Source: Edaphochlamys debaryana (taxonomy: Eukaryota; Chlorophyta; Chlorophyceae; Chlamydomonadales). Taken from it: 64,000 bases of DNA. How positions within the stretch are numbered: the first letter of the stretch is position 1; each line of letters starts with the position of its first letter. Position numbers and translations under genes: made by a program. The notes beneath the pieces were generated by a model, which saw only the letters and a list, made by a program, of their open reading frames with translations, had not been told where the DNA came from and ran no database searches. Shown here piece after piece: positions 11,929 through 24,390 of the stretch. The stretch covers positions 186,001 to 250,000 of the forward strand of contig JAEHOE010000066.1 of NCBI GenBank assembly GCA_016858145.1. The letters run 5' to 3'.

Positions 11929-13372
11929 ATGTCACCCACTTTCAATGGGGCCTGCGGCCCTGGCCAGACGCGTGAGCAACATTTCTATGTTCAACTCCAT
12001 GTCCAAGTCAGGGGGAGAACCGGTGTGGGCATGACGTGTGTGGGCCGTTCGCAAGGGCGGCCGCGGGGTGGCACGGGGTGGTGGTCCTCCTCCTGCCTCC
12101 CTTCGGTTGGCGGCTTGGGGCTGCTGCCCCTCGTGGAGCATGTGCAGAGCCATACGGTCGCAACGGCGCGGCTTCTGCTGCGCGCGTGCGGCCTGTCGCC
12201 AGACACCCTTCCGTGGTAACTTACGCCCGATACTTCGGCTGCTGGTGATGTGGGTGGGCCTGCTTAACTCGTTGCTTACCACGTCGCATCCCCGGCTGGG
12301 GGACCAGACCCGGCTAGCTGCACGTTGCTTTGACCCCTCCGTGGGTTCGGGGTGGCCTGGCCCTGCTGCTGCGGCTCCACCGTGCCGCCCACACGCTGAT
12401 GAGCCTCCTGGCCCTCGGTGGCGACAGCCTTGCGGCCGTGGCGAGCAGCGCTCCGCGCCCTGCCCTCGCGCGCCTGGTGGGTGCCTTTGGGCTCCTGCCG
12501 TCCGTGGAGGTCATCCGCCCCGAAGCCCTGACGGCGGGCCCCTGGTGCGCATCCGCCGTGCTGTGGTGGAATGCCGCGCCTCCTGCTGCTGCCGCCGGCG
12601 GCGCTGGACTGGAGGCTGACTTCAGTTCCCCGACCCGTTGAGCGGGCGCCGCTGCGGCCTGGGCAGCCGCCCTCTTCCCGTCAGCAGCGGCGATGGACGC
12701 TGATGCACATACATACCGCAAGCGTGTGCTTCGGGGTGTGCGGCGCCTCTGGGGCCCGGAGGACCAGGGCTACGACCACTCTCAGCTCGCCCCCCCGCTG
12801 CAGGACGGGCTGTTGCCGCTGGAGCGGCGGGCGGCGCTGCGTGGCCGCCTGTCCGACTGGTGGGCAGCTGCAGCGCGCGCCGCGCTGGCTGCAGGGCCTG
12901 CCGCCTCCCGGGTACCCCGGGCTGCCCGGCGGGCCCGCCGGAAGCTCTGGGATGGCGCTTCGGGGCGACGGTCATCCCCCTGGCTACTCCGTCCGTTACG
13001 GCGGGCACATCGCTGCAGCTGGCTCATCGCCTCGCGGCGCTGGATGCGCGAGATGGGGCCTTCGTGGCCCAGGCGCTCGGCCTCCCCGGCCCGGCACCTG
13101 GCCATGTCCTGGCTGCTGCGCTGCGGACCGCCATGGCGCGGTCAACGCAGTCCACCGCCCAGTCCTGCGGCGGAACCCTCGCCGTCGGATCCCATAGGGC
13201 CGCCCCAGGGTATGCCTCCAACAGCAGCCCCGCCAGGTCGGGCTGGTCTTGCGCTCAACTTGGCCGCTGCGCCACAGTGCACACACGTATGGGTAATGAG
13301 CACAAGAAGCCACCACGGTCAAGGGGCCGGCGTCAGAACTCCGGGGACCCTGCTGTCCCTGTGGTGCCTTGA
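11929..13372 (+). mobile_element. Decayed LINE-like (non-LTR) retroelement relic, frameshifted
   Basis: Protein-like segments lie in successive different plus-strand frames: PSVGGLGLLPLVEHVQSHT (frame ending 12219), GGLALLLRLHRAAHTLMSLL through ASAVLWWNAAPPAA (12330-12641), DHSQLAPPLQDGLLPLERR (12693 onward) and LGWRFGATVIPL with TAGTSLQLAHRLAALDA (about 12950-13100). The repeated GGLGL-type phrases, the short LWxN-type motif and the LGWR...VPL...TLQL run recall, from memory, the region downstream of the reverse transcriptase in green-algal LINEs. At least three frameshifts separate the parts, so this would be a dead copy. No reverse-transcriptase catalytic motif, poly(A) tail or target duplication was found. 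Function by family resemblance only. Confidence 0.35.
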
Positions 13373-15089
13373 TCACGCATCAGCCTAGGGAGCATCACTT
13401 CTGGTCTGGGCCCGTTGCTAGGGCGCTTTCCGAGTACATGAAGAAACTGAGACGCACTGACATTGGGCGTGCGCATCTGTGATTGGTGCAGCTCCCAACG
13501 AACGACAATATGCAACCTGTGTGTGGGATGTTGTGTTCCCGGCCGCCGTTGCTGTGATGGAGAAGGGGCGGTAGGCAGTATGCGCTGCCCGGTGGGGCCG
13601 GCGTGGAACAGTACCCACCGCCCGCGTGCGCGGTGTGGGGGCACACGTGATTGCTGACTTGTCCCGGCTGTGGTCCTTTGCTGCGCTGGGCTCACGGCCG
13701 CGCGTTCCTGGGCTCCTCTGCTTCCGGGCGCGTGGTGTGCAGTGTGCCTGTCGATGCATATTCGTCGTCCGCTTTGGATGGGTGATTGTTGCGGCTGTGG
13801 CTGCTGTACGGTTGGATGCTGTCCTGTGCGGTTAGCCTTCCGGTCTCACGGCCGGGAGCAATGGGCCGCGGGTTGTTTCTTGTCGCTCCGTCAAGTCCGC
13901 CTTCACACTCGCCTCACTGCGTTTTACGCATGGAAAGCGGCACCCACTGTAACGCATTGTTTCCTTACGGTGAGGAGCGAGGCATAAAGTGTTTGCAGCC
14001 AGGGCACGGCCTGGACCAACGTGAACCACGCACCGTCCTCCGGCACGCACCAGCCCTGGCACATACCGTCGCTGTCGCCTCCGGTCAGGTCCATTGCTTA
14101 TGGCGCCTCAGCCGCTGGCCCGCTGCCCGCGTCTCGGCCACCAGGGGCCACCCGCTTCAGAAGCGACCGCGGCCGCGGCGTCAGGGCCTTTGTCTAGGGT
14201 GACCCTAGGAAACCCTGCAGGCCGAAGTCTAGGACCTTTCCGCCCTCTCGCGGTGAGTGTTCCTGTCCCAGCACGTTAGGCAGAGCACCATCCAAGCGAA
14301 CTCCCCACCGCATGTGTGGCAGCCGCTCACCGCGTTTCGGGAAGCAGCTCAGCTCGCACACCCATGCGTCAGTGGGCCCAGAGGCCTTGCCCATCCCATT
14401 GTGGCAGGCGGCAGCGTTTGCTTCCGGTGTTCCCTGGACTAGACCTGAACCCAGGAGAAGGCAGGTTGCAAGGTGAAAGGTCACTGCAGGCTCCCCTCCC
14501 ATAACGCGCGTTCGTGGTCACCTGCCCCTCGTGCGCCGGCATCATCGTGCTGGCCCCTTTCAACTTTCGCCCAGGCGGCCCAGGGCAGGCCTACCCCACT
14601 CGAATCAGGCAGAAATTACATACCGCTCGGGAGAGGCTGTGGGCGTTCCCATGGTTCGGGCTCGCGGGGGGGAGCGCGGGGCTCGGGCTGGTCGGCGCGC
14701 GGTGGAAGACACGGACCGCCGACCCTTGGGACCGCTGCAACACCGCAAGACGCGCCACACTCCATGATAGAGTGCATAATGCAAAAGACATGCATCATAA
14801 TCGCTTCGGCAAAGGACTTCGACAATGAGGCGGAGCTCGGAAACGTCCCCATGCACGTTGGCCCGAGTGTTCACGAGTGCGCCTGCATCCCTACTTGTTG
14901 CTGCATAACTGCGACTTGAGCTTGGCAATTCACGGCAGGGTGGTGTACCGAGCTGTGCAACCTGGCCACAACGTGCGGGCTCCTGTGGCCTTGCAACCGG
15001 GCCCGCTTGGCTTGGGTTGTGGCTCAATTTGCCCATCGCTAGGACTTCAGGAGTCAGCACCTCGCCACGCGACCAGCGCCGCCTGAAGG
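13373..15089. other. Intergenic, possibly the tail of the LINE relic and the RAP-gene promoter region
   Basis: No convincing gene. A short plus-strand cysteine-rich frame (13463-13657, CDWC, CNLCVGCC) lies just past the LINE-like segments and could be part of the same element. The last few hundred bases must carry the promoter of the plus-strand RAP gene. Confidence 0.4.
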
Positions 15090-18000
15090 ATGGAGGTCAG
15101 AATCGGCCGGCCGCGACTGGCCACGCGCCAACCCCTAGCTCTGCGCTCAGTGAGCGGACCCAGAGTCCCCGTCCTTGCAGCGGTCGCACAGGTGCGTCGG
15201 CTGGGGTTCTGTGGGTGCATGCGGTCCAACCGACCGCAACATAGCGCGAGGCCGGCGACGATGCCAGGGCTCCCTCACGCACCACGACTCAGCTTCCGTC
15301 ACCTGTCCCGCAGGCCGCTCGTCGGAACTCCGCCGCCGAGCCGGCTCGCCTGCCGCTGCCGTCGCTGCTTGGCGGCCACGAGGCTGTGGACGACGCAGGC
15401 CTGGACCCCGAGCCCCAGTCCGCCGCTCTCCGAGACGCCACCTCCACCGCCACCACCTCGGGCCACGCCCACACCAGCCGCCGCCTCGCCTCCGCCAACG
15501 GCGCCCCGCGCTCCCGCCTCCACCGCCGCGCCCCACCCGCCTCCTCCGACGCCGCCGACGAGGATGCCGACGCCGACGCTGACGCCCCCTCCCACGAGCC
15601 GTCAGCCCTCCAACACGCGGCGGCACCCGGGCCCTCCGCGGCGCGCGCCTCGACGCCCTCGCCGGCCGCGCACCCGCGCCCCGCCGGCCTCAGCGCCGAG
15701 CGCGACAAGGAGCACCACGAGGAGCTGCGCGGCTGCGAGGACTGGCGGGACGTGCTGGACGTTGTGGCGGACGAGCTGCCCGCGGCGGGGCTGAGCGTGC
15801 GCACGGCCGTGCAGGTGGGCTGAAACGTAGGGGGAGGGGGCTGGGGAAGGGCAGGTGGGGAGAGGAACGCGAGGACGGGCGGGCGGGGCGCAGCGGGGAG
15901 AAGTGCTTGGCGTGGCGAGAGTGCAGTAGAGGGCTGTAGAGGGCGGGTCGAGGCAGGACCCAACTCCCCATTTCCCACATGCGCGTGCGCTAGCGAGCAA
16001 CCACTCACACAAGCGCCACCCCCCCCCCCTCCCCCGCAGGCCCTGACCCGGCTCAACACGCTCGCCCGCGGCAGCCCCGAGGCCCAGCGGGAGCTGCTGG
16101 CGGCGCCCGCATTCGGGGAGCTGCAGCAGCTACTGTACTCGCAGGTGTGTGGATGGGAGGGTGGGGCCTGGAGATGTGGATGTGCAGATGGGTGGATGGG
16201 TGGGGGGAACGTGTGAAACATACTGAGCCCCCGGACCCGTGGGAGACCTGTTTTGTCGGTTCTGCAGCAGTCGGGGGGAGGGAAGGAGGGCCGGGTGCAG
16301 CACGCGCGTTACCTCGGGCTGGGGCGCGGAGCAGGGCAGGCAAGACACCCTTCCCCCCTTCCCTACACCGCTCCTCCCGTCGTTCACCCCCATCCCTGCC
16401 TCCCCCCTTCCCCCTGCACCCCCAGATCCCCGCCATGAACAACGTGCAGCTCTCCAACTCGCTCTACGCCCTGGCCCGACTGCGCGTGCGCGTGCCTGCG
16501 GACGCGCTGCGCTCCTACTGGGCCAACGCACAGGCCCGGGTGGACACCTTCTACCCGAGGTGGGGCCTGGGCAGGCGGGAGGGGGTGGGGAGGGTGGGCG
16601 GGGGAAGGTGTGTATTGAGAAGGGGACGGTCGTGGGGAGTTTTGAGGTGTGGTGCGGGGCAGGCTGAGGCGTGGCGGGCGTGGAGGGCTGGCGGCAAGAG
16701 GGCGGGGGGGAGCGAGAGGGTGCAGCTGCGGACGAAGGTGTGGGGTTTGAAAGACGAGCGGCGCGTAGGGCCCTGGAGTGGCCATGCCGGTGTCCATGTC
16801 CCCGTCCACGTCATGCCCACTGCCGTGACGAGCGGTGCATGGGGCCCGCATGGGGCCCTGGACAGGCCCGCACGGGGTTTTGACAGGCTGCGCAGGGCCC
16901 TGGACAGGCCCGTGAGGCTTGCTCCCTCTCCTCAGCTCGTGCGCCCCTGCGTCCATGTCGTGCCCCCTCGCACGGCTACCCTCACAACGGCCCGACCTCC
17001 TTGGCACGCACTAGCTCTGCTGACCCCTGCTCCGCTCTGCCTGCCCCTCTGCCCCTCCAGGGACATTGCCACCTTCGTGGCGGCCGCTGCGGCGCTGCAG
17101 GCCTCCCCGCCCACGCCCCTGCTGGACGCCCTGTGCTACCGGGCCGCGGTGAGGGGGAGGGGGGGAGCGGGGGCAGTGCAGGGCAGGGTCGCAGAGGGAA
17201 CAGGGGTGAAGCCGTGGGAGCGGAGGCCCCTTGTGGAGGCGCACCGACGGAGCAGGGGGAGCGTGCGAGGGCATGGCTTGGACGGCCTGCGCTTGCGTGC
17301 GGGTGCCTGGCGGCTGCTCGTGCCCCCAGCGCTGTGTGTACACCTCTGGCCCTGTCCTCGATGCGGTCGTCTCCTGCCTGCGTCCCATTGGCATAGCCGC
17401 CAGCGTCCGCACCGCAGCAGCCCTTGCCAGCCCCTCAACTCCACGCCCCCTCCCGACCCCCACCTCTTCCCTCCTCCCCCCAGACCTTCTTCTCCTCCGG
17501 CGAGTTCGTGATGCGCTCCGTGCCCATGCTGCTGCACTCGCTGGTGCTGCTGGGCTACGCCAACCCCATCCTGGCGAGGCTGGCGGCGGAGGCGCTGGCG
17601 GCGGAGGGGGCGGTCAGCCAGCTGATGCCGCAGGTGGGGAGGGGCGGGAGAGGGAGGGGGGCTGGTGAAGGGAGGGGGGGCCGTGGGGCGGAGGGGTAGG
17701 CAAGCGTCTTGGAGGCGGCTGACCGTGTGGACTTGGGAGGTACTGGGATGGAGTGGGGTGACAAGCTCCCTGCGGGGTATGGGGAATGGGCGGATGTAAG
17801 TGAGGCGGCCGTGTGGGCCCGGCAGGAGCAAAGGGCCAGAGGCTGCCCGGCCATCTCTGCGCACCTCCCTACCCCCACCCCCTCCACCCCTCCACCTCAT
17901 CGGCTCCCTCTCCCCTCCTTGCACACCCACCCGCCCTCCTCCACAGGGCGTGGCCAACACGCTCTGGGCCCTGGGCCGCATGGGCTGCTACCACCCCCCC

Positions 18001-20940
18001 GCCGTGGAGGCGGCGCTGGCAGCCTTTTCCGCCGCGCCGCTGTCGTACAAGCCGCAGGAGTGCGCCAACCTGCTGTGGGCGCTCACCGCCTTCCGCCACC
18101 ACCCCGAGTCCACCTTCGCCGTCTTCGCGCGCAGGTGCGGGGCCGGGCCGGGCCTTGGCCGGGTCTGCGATGACGTTTTGAGGGGAGGGGCAATCGGTGG
18201 GGGGCTGGCGCGGACTAGCCCCTACGTGCTGTAGCGCAGGCAGTGTCCTGCAGCTGGTGTGCGTAAGGTGTTGTTAGCGCGCGGGTCTCAGGGAGGCGTG
18301 GGCGGGGCCGGGCCCGGACGCTTGTGTGGGTCAGGTGTTTTTTGCGGCGGGTGCGCTTGAATATGTCCAGCTTCCGGTCCACGTGCGGTCAATGGGCCAG
18401 GACCTGGACGGGACGCTCGACTCGTTCCAGTGCACCCCCCGCAAGCACGGCCTGTCTGCGCCTGCGTCTGTGCTACACCGGGGGCTGGGCTGGCGTGGGC
18501 GTATGTAGGCAGCCAGCAACGCGCACCGCTCCAGCCCCCCCTGCGTTCGCCGGGTCACGCAATCCTCAGCCCCGACGATGATGACGTCTCCACCTCTCCC
18601 TTGCAACCCACACCTTTCCCAACCCCCACCCTACAAACACGCACACGCCCTCATACCCCCCCCCCCACCAACCCCGCCACCCCCACCCCCAGCCTGCTGC
18701 ACCGCCTGGACGACCTCCGCGCCGCTGACATGGCCACGGCGCTGTACGCCCTGGCCTGCTTCAACGTGGCGCCCGGGCAGCAGCTGCTGGCCCGACTGGC
18801 CGCACGCATCACAGCCCTCATGGACGCACCCGCCCTCCCTGCCGCCTCCGCCTCCGCCTCGGTCCCCGGTAGTGGGGAGCACGAGGGCCAGGCGGGTGCT
18901 TCGGACGCTGCGGGCGGCGGCAGCGGCAAGGCCGGCGGCGGCGGCGGCGCGCCGAACGCCGTGGAGCTGTGCAACATGTACTGGGGCCTGGCGCTGCTCG
19001 GGGAGGTGGAGGGGCCGCTGTTTGCGCGGCTGGAGCGGGCGCTGGCGGAGGAGTGGGCACGGGCGGAGGAGCGGCGGCTGGCGCGCGTGGCGGCGGCGGG
19101 GGGCGCGGCCGAGGTCGAGGAGGTTGAGGAGGAGGAGGGTGCGGAGGAGGGGGTCAAGGGCAAGGGCAAGGCGCCCAAGGACGAGGAGCGGTGGGCGCTG
19201 CCGCCGTCGCTAATGCGTATGGCTTGGCAGGTGAGGGCGGGGGAGGGGGAACGGGAGGGGTGGTGGGAGGGGGGCCGGGCGAGGTTGACGGCACCTGAAG
19301 GGACCGGTCGACGGGTCGTGAGGTGTGTCGTGGCAGGTCCGCTGCCCCCACTCAATTGCCTGAATGACCGTCGCAAACGCAAGTCGACTCCTGATCCCCA
19401 TGCTGTGACCATGGCCTGACCCCCACCACGACCTCCCCTCTCCCCTCCCCCCTCCCCCTCCCCAGGGCTTCCTGGCCTCCATGCTGACGGCCCCCGAGCG
19501 CACCCACTGCCTCCCCCCGGCCGCGGTGGCGGCTCTCAAGGGCTGCTGGGTGGAGACGCTGGAGGCGCAGAGCCAGCAGAAGTGGGCCCGGGGCGGGCCT
19601 GGGGAGGGCATGCACGCATGGGCCTGGGAGGGCCAACTACGACGGGCACCGGGCGCGAGGACCGGGAGGCAAGGGGCCCCTACTCTCCGCGATTCTCCAC
19701 ACTTCCTCGCTTTCCTGGTTCTGACCGTGGTTCCCCTTGCGCCGTGGCCGTGCAGGGGTGGTGTGGTGGACGAGGTGGCGACCATCCTCGGCAAGCTGGG
19801 GGTGAGCAGCATGCGCGGTTGGGAGGTTGGGAGGGGGCACGAAGGGGGCGCGAAGGGTGCAGATTGGAGCAGCGGGGTTATGGGGATGAGGTGGAGGTGC
19901 AGCAAAAGACGGAGGGGCGAGAGGGCACAGGCTCGCAAGCCTTGAGGCTGCATGCTGCTGCATGCTTCGTTGCAGCACTCCAAGGCCTGACCTCCGCACC
20001 CCCCTGCCGCCCCCGCCTCTGACCTGGTTTGCTCCCCCCCCCCCTCTCCCCCAGGTGGCGCACGACGTCCGCCGGCCCACGGGCGACAAGCTGGCGGTGA
20101 TCGACATCGCCGTCAAGGGGGGGCCGGATCAGTGGGTGGCGATCATGGTGAGACGGGGGCGGGTGAGGGCACAGGCGTGGGGGGTGAGAGGAGGCTTGGG
20201 GTGGGTGGGGGAGGTAGAGACACTCGCTGGCTGGCTGGCTCCCAGGCCCGGGACAGCCCTGCTCCAGCCTCTCCTCGCACCCTCAATCTCGACCCTCCTG
20301 TCGCCGCCCTCCCTCCCCCCAGCTGGTGCACGAGGAGATGCAGTGCTCCAACTCCAAGCAGCTGTGGGGCAGCGTGCACGTGCAGCGGCAGGTGCTGGAG
20401 AAGAACGGCTGGGACGTCAGGTGGGGCGGGGCGTGGGCGGCAGGGGGACCAGCGTCAGGAGAGAAAGACGCTATGCGGGCAGACGAGTACGGGCTATGGG
20501 ATGCAGCTCAGTGGGGGAGGGACAGGTCGGAGCCACGCAGGGACAGCGGCAGGGGCAAGGGCAAGAGCGTCCTCCGAAAGGGAGGGGAGGGACGAGGGCC
20601 AATGGCGGCCCGGGGTGCAGTACTCGGGGGCACGCGCGGGCTTGGCGTGTCGAACCCGCCGATGCCGTACCTTACCCGGTTGAAACCGTGTAATTTCGGT
20701 TATGACCGCAGGTACCTGTACGTCCGCGACCTGGAGCGCCTGGAGCGCTCCGTGCGGCCGCTCTTCATCGCCGACCTGCTGCGGAGCGTGGGCGTGCGCA
20801 TCCGCCGCAAGCCGGCGGCGGGGCCTGGGCAGGCGGCGGGGGCGGAGCAGGGCGCGGGCGCCGGGGCGGGAGAGGAGGGTCCGGCGCCCGCCGTAGGCAA
20901 GGCGCCGCGCGCGCGGGCGGGGCCCCGGTCGCGGTCGTAA
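15090..20940 (+). CDS. Organelle-targeted RAP-domain protein with OPR-like helical repeats
   Basis: Thirteen exons give 781 residues: 15090-15149, 15314-15814, 16040-16144, 16426-16559, 17061-17148, 17484-17633, 17947-18134, 18693-19230, 19466-19581, 19756-19801, 20055-20147, 20323-20420, 20712-20940. The N-terminus (MEVRIGRPRLATRQPLALRS) is basic and lacks acidic residues except Glu2, like an organelle transit peptide. Residues about 222-590 are helical repeats with phrases such as NSLYALARLRV, ANTLWALGRMG and ANLLWALTAF, as in octotricopeptide/FASTK-like RNA-binding proteins. Residues about 630-720 form the RAP domain (VDEVATILGKLG, VRRPTGDKLAVIDIAV, LEKNGWDVRYLYV). The tail is Gly/Ala then Arg rich. 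Family members process, stabilise or activate specific plastid or mitochondrial transcripts; the target cannot be read from sequence. The long exon 18693-19230 carries a low-complexity Ala/Gly insert and an acidic stretch. Its 3' end is duplicated downstream twice. Confidence 0.85.
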
Positions 20941-21998
20941 GGCCTGTGGGATCGGAGGCTGCTCCTTGGCTTCGACGGTCGAAGGCATCGCAAGGCTGTG
21001 GTGGTGGTGTGGGGGCAGCCGGGACGGGACGCGCGGCGATCAAGGCGTGCAAGGCCCACGGAAGCTTGGGGCCTTGCTGCGATGTGGGCCGGGAAAGCGG
21101 CTGGGCTGGGCCGCTGTAACAGGCTGGCGCTTTGGGGCATGGCGGCGGTGTCCGTACCACATGCCGCCCTGCGCTGTGGCCCTTGTGATATACTACTGGG
21201 GAAGCGTGGGAGGTTGGGCATGCTGTGCCGATGGGCTAAGAGAAGCTCGGGGGGGCGGCAGCATGAGTGCAGGGGGGAGGGTTGAGTCAGAACTGCGGCA
21301 GGTTTCGAGCGGGCGTTTCGTTTGGGGTCTTCCTGTACGTGTGGTTTTGGTATGGTGGCGGCGTCCAGACTTGCCGTCCCTGTCGCTTCTTCCAGGTATC
21401 AGGCTGGGGTGCTCGGAGTGAGTGTTTGCGCGGTACTCAGTGCGTGGTTTTGCAGTGTTGCTGGACATGCGGCTTGGGTGCGAGGCTGTGCCACAGATGT
21501 CGGATGGTTGGGTCTGGCCCGGGCAAGGGGCCGAAGGACATGTTCCCACGGGGAAGTGGTGCCGGAAAGGATGAGACAGGAGAAAGGTCAGTGGCATGCA
21601 CCTGGAGCAAAGCGCGAGGCTTGTGGGGCAGAGATGCTGCACGATAGGCTTTGTGGGAGGACTGGAGGAGCAGGCAGTTTGGCAACGGAACTCTTCAGGC
21701 AGCACAGGGAGAGGCATGGGTCGATGGGCGCAGTACAGCTGCGGACAAGCTTGCCTGGACAGCGCGTGGGTTTAGAGCAAAGCGCTATGCAGCGCAAAGC
21801 GCGTGAGTGCTGCGCTGGCGACGGCCCTGGCGAGGCACCAGGCCATGAGGTGTAACCATGTCAGAACCAGATCTGCCTTGGATCAAGTCAGCACGTATGC
21901 GGTGTGACCGCTGCTACCCTCGCTTGAGTCCCCCCAAAGCGGACCTCACCAGAGGCCACCAGCATCAACCGCCTCCACGCGCATCCGCACAGCGCCCG
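20323..21998 (+). repeat. Copy 1 of a repeated unit: last two RAP exons plus 3' UTR and flank
   Basis: This stretch recurs almost base for base, introns included, at 22949-24240 (copy 2, degenerate to about 24390). From 20448 on it recurs at 27555-29086 (copy 3). Copies 1 and 3 stop matching at the same place, just after CACAGCGCCC. In copy 1 that is exactly where a stray fragment of RAP exon 3 begins. Near-identity of non-coding parts means the duplications are recent or gene conversion keeps them alike. Confidence 0.9.
21851..21855 (+). terminator. Candidate poly(A) signal TGTAA for the RAP gene
   Basis: TGTAA, the usual green-algal (Chlamydomonas) polyadenylation signal, lies about 910 bases after the stop codon in CCATGAGGTGTAACCATG. 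The same site is kept in copy 3 at 28940-28944 but was not found in copy 2, whose matching part has diverged. Confidence 0.4.
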
Positions 21999-23566
21999 CG
22001 GCAGCCCCGGGGCCCCGCGGGAGCTCCTGGCGGCGCGCGCGTTCAGGGAGCTGCAGGAGCTGCTGTACTCGCAGGTGTGTGGATGGGAGGGAAAGGATGG
22101 CGGATGCGCGGGGAGAGAAGAAGGCCGCATGTACACTACGTGGCTGCTTTAGGGATCTACGGGTGGGATGGTGAGAGACTGAGACGGAGCTCGGGGCCCC
22201 AACATCGCCCTCATCACCCACATCATCCCCCTCATAGGTACGCATGCTTCCTTCCATCCAGCACTCCCAGGCCTGACCTCCGCAACCCCCTCCTGCCCCG
22301 GCTCTGACCCCTACACCCTCGCCCCCCCATCTCCCCCAGGTGGCCCATGAAGTTCGCCGGCCCACGGGCGACAAGCTGGCGGTGATTGACATCGCCGTCA
22401 AGGGGGGGGCGGATCAGTGGGTGGCGCTCATGGTGAGCGGTGCCGAAGGGGGGATAAGTGGGCATGGTTGGGGAGGGGGAGGTGGGATGATTGACGCTGC
22501 ATGGTAAGAGGCGTGGGAGCAGTGGGTAGCGCTCGTGGTGAGAGAGGGGCGAGGGGTGAGAGGGGCGGGGCGAGGAGGAGGGATGCTTGAGGTCAAGCAG
22601 TGTCAGGGAGGGTGCCGGACCAGAGGGTGGCATTGATGCTGCGTGCGGCTGATGGGCCGTGTCAAGGGGAGGAAGGAGGTACGGGATGGCCGTGACGCGC
22701 GCGGGAGGCCACGTTGGCGACGAGCATGCACCACCCAAGCAGAGGGCCAGCGCCTGCCTGCCTGGCCCGGGACCGCCCTGCTCCAGCCGCTGCTTCCCTA
22801 GCCCGTCACTACACCCTTCACCAACCCCAACCCCCTTGACCCTCTTCCGCCGCCACCAATCCCCCGCTCCCCTGCTGATGCACGAGTCACTGCACCCCCT
22901 CAAACCCTCACAACCTGAACTCCCCTTCTGCTCAACCCTCTCCCCCAGCTGGTGCACGAGGAGATGCAGTGCTCCAACTCCAAGCAGCTGTGGGGCAGCG
23001 TGCACGTGCAGCGGCAGGTGCTGGAGAAGAACGGCTGGGACGTCAGGTGGGGCGGGGCGTGGGCGGCAGGGGGACCAGCGTCAGGAGAGAAAGACGCTAC
23101 GCGGGCAGACGAGTACGGGCTATGGGATGCAGCTCAGTGGGGGAGGGACAGGTCGGAGCCACGCAGGGACAGCGGCAGGGGCAAGGGCAACAGCGTCCTC
23201 CGAAAGGGAGGGGAGGGACGAGGGCCAATGGCGGCCCGGGGTGCAGTACTCGGGGGCACGCGCGGGCTTGGCGTGTCGAACCCGCCGATGCCGTACCTTA
23301 CCCGGTTGAAACCGTGTAATTTCGGTTATGACCGCAGGTACCTGTACGTCCGCGACCTGGAGCGCCTGGAGCGCTCCGTGCGGCCGCTCTTCATCGCCGA
23401 CCTGCTGCGGAGCGTGGGCGTGCGCATCCGCCGCAAGCCGGCGGCGGGGCCTGGGCAGGCGGCGGGGGCGGAGCAGGGCGCGGGCGCCGGGGCGGGAGAG
23501 GAGGGTCCGACGCCCGCCGTAGGCAAGGCGCCGCGCGCGCGGGCGGGGCCCCGGTCGCGGTCGTAA
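21993..23566 (+). pseudogene. RAP-gene partial copy 2 (exon 3 fragment joined to the last three exons)
   Basis: A fragment like exon 3 of the RAP gene (21993-22074, ending LQELLYSQ and a GTGTGTGG donor) is followed directly by copies of exon 11 (22340-22432), exon 12 (22949-23046) and exon 13 (23338-23566, same stop). Exons 4-10 are missing. Exon 11 differs from the parent by several bases (HEVRRP for HDVRRP, KGGAD for KGGPD), while exons 12-13 and their intron are nearly identical. All splice sites are intact and exon 3 and exon 11 join in phase 0, so a short RAP-only product is possible. However, I found no in-frame ATG for the exon 3 fragment. Either a truncated pseudogene or a young minimal RAP gene. 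Confidence 0.7.
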
Positions 23567-24390
23567 GGCCTGTGGGATCGGAGGCTGCTCCTTGGCTTCG
23601 ACGGTCGAAGGCATCGCAAGGCTGTGGTGGTGGTGTGGGGGCAGCCGGGACGGGACGCGCGGCGATCAAGGCGTGCAAGGCCCACGGAAGCTTGGGGCCT
23701 TGCTGCGATGTGGGCCGGGAAAGCGGCTGGGCTGGGTCGCTGTGACAGGCTGGCGCTTTGGGGCATGGCGGCGGTGTCCGTACCACATGCCGCCCTGCGC
23801 TGTGGCCCTTGTGATATACTACTGGGGAAGCGTGGGAGGTTGGGCATGCTGTGCCGATGGGCTAAGAGAAGCTCGGGGGGGCGGCAGCATGAGTGCAGGG
23901 GGGAGGGTTGAGTCAGAACTGCGGCAGGTTTCGAGCGGGCGTTTCGTTTGGGGTCTTCCTGTACGTGTGGTTTTGGTATGGTGGCGGCGTCCAGACTTGC
24001 CGTCCCTGTCGCTTCTTCCAGGTATCAGGCTGGGGTGCTCGGAGTGAGTGTTTGCGCGGTACTCAGTGCGTGGTTTTGCAGTGTTGCTGGACATGCGGCT
24101 TGGGTGCGAGGCTGTGCCACAGATGTCGGATGGTTGGGTCTGGCCCCGGCAAGGGGCCGAAGGACATGTTCCCACGGGGAAGTGGTGCCGGAAAGGATGA
24201 GACAGGAGAAAGGTCAGTGGCATGCACCTGGAGCAAAGCGGGAGGCGCTGGTGGGCAGAGGTGCCGGACGCTAGGATCGGCGGCCCTGTGGGAGGAGCAG
24301 GCAGTTTTGCAACTCATTAAGCGGCAACGGGGAGAGGCATGGGGGCAGTCCTGCAGTACGGCTGCGGACAAGCTTGCATGGACAGCGCCT
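23567..24390 (+). repeat. Downstream flank of RAP copy 2
   Basis: Matches 20941-21604 almost perfectly up to about 24240, then only in patches (shared GGAGGAGCAGGCAGTTT and CTGCGGACAAGCTTGC) to about 24390. No coding capacity of its own is recognised. Confidence 0.8.

Noticed and set aside
15386..15823. RAP protein starting inside exon 2
   Set aside because: That frame begins with GTG, not ATG. An upstream ATG exon (15090-15149) with a good donor joins the same frame through the acceptor before 15314.
21858..22307. Plus-strand frame starting MSEPDLPW as the start of RAP copy 2
   Set aside because: It runs through the exon-3 fragment in the wrong frame relative to exon 3, so it cannot supply the start codon for that copy.
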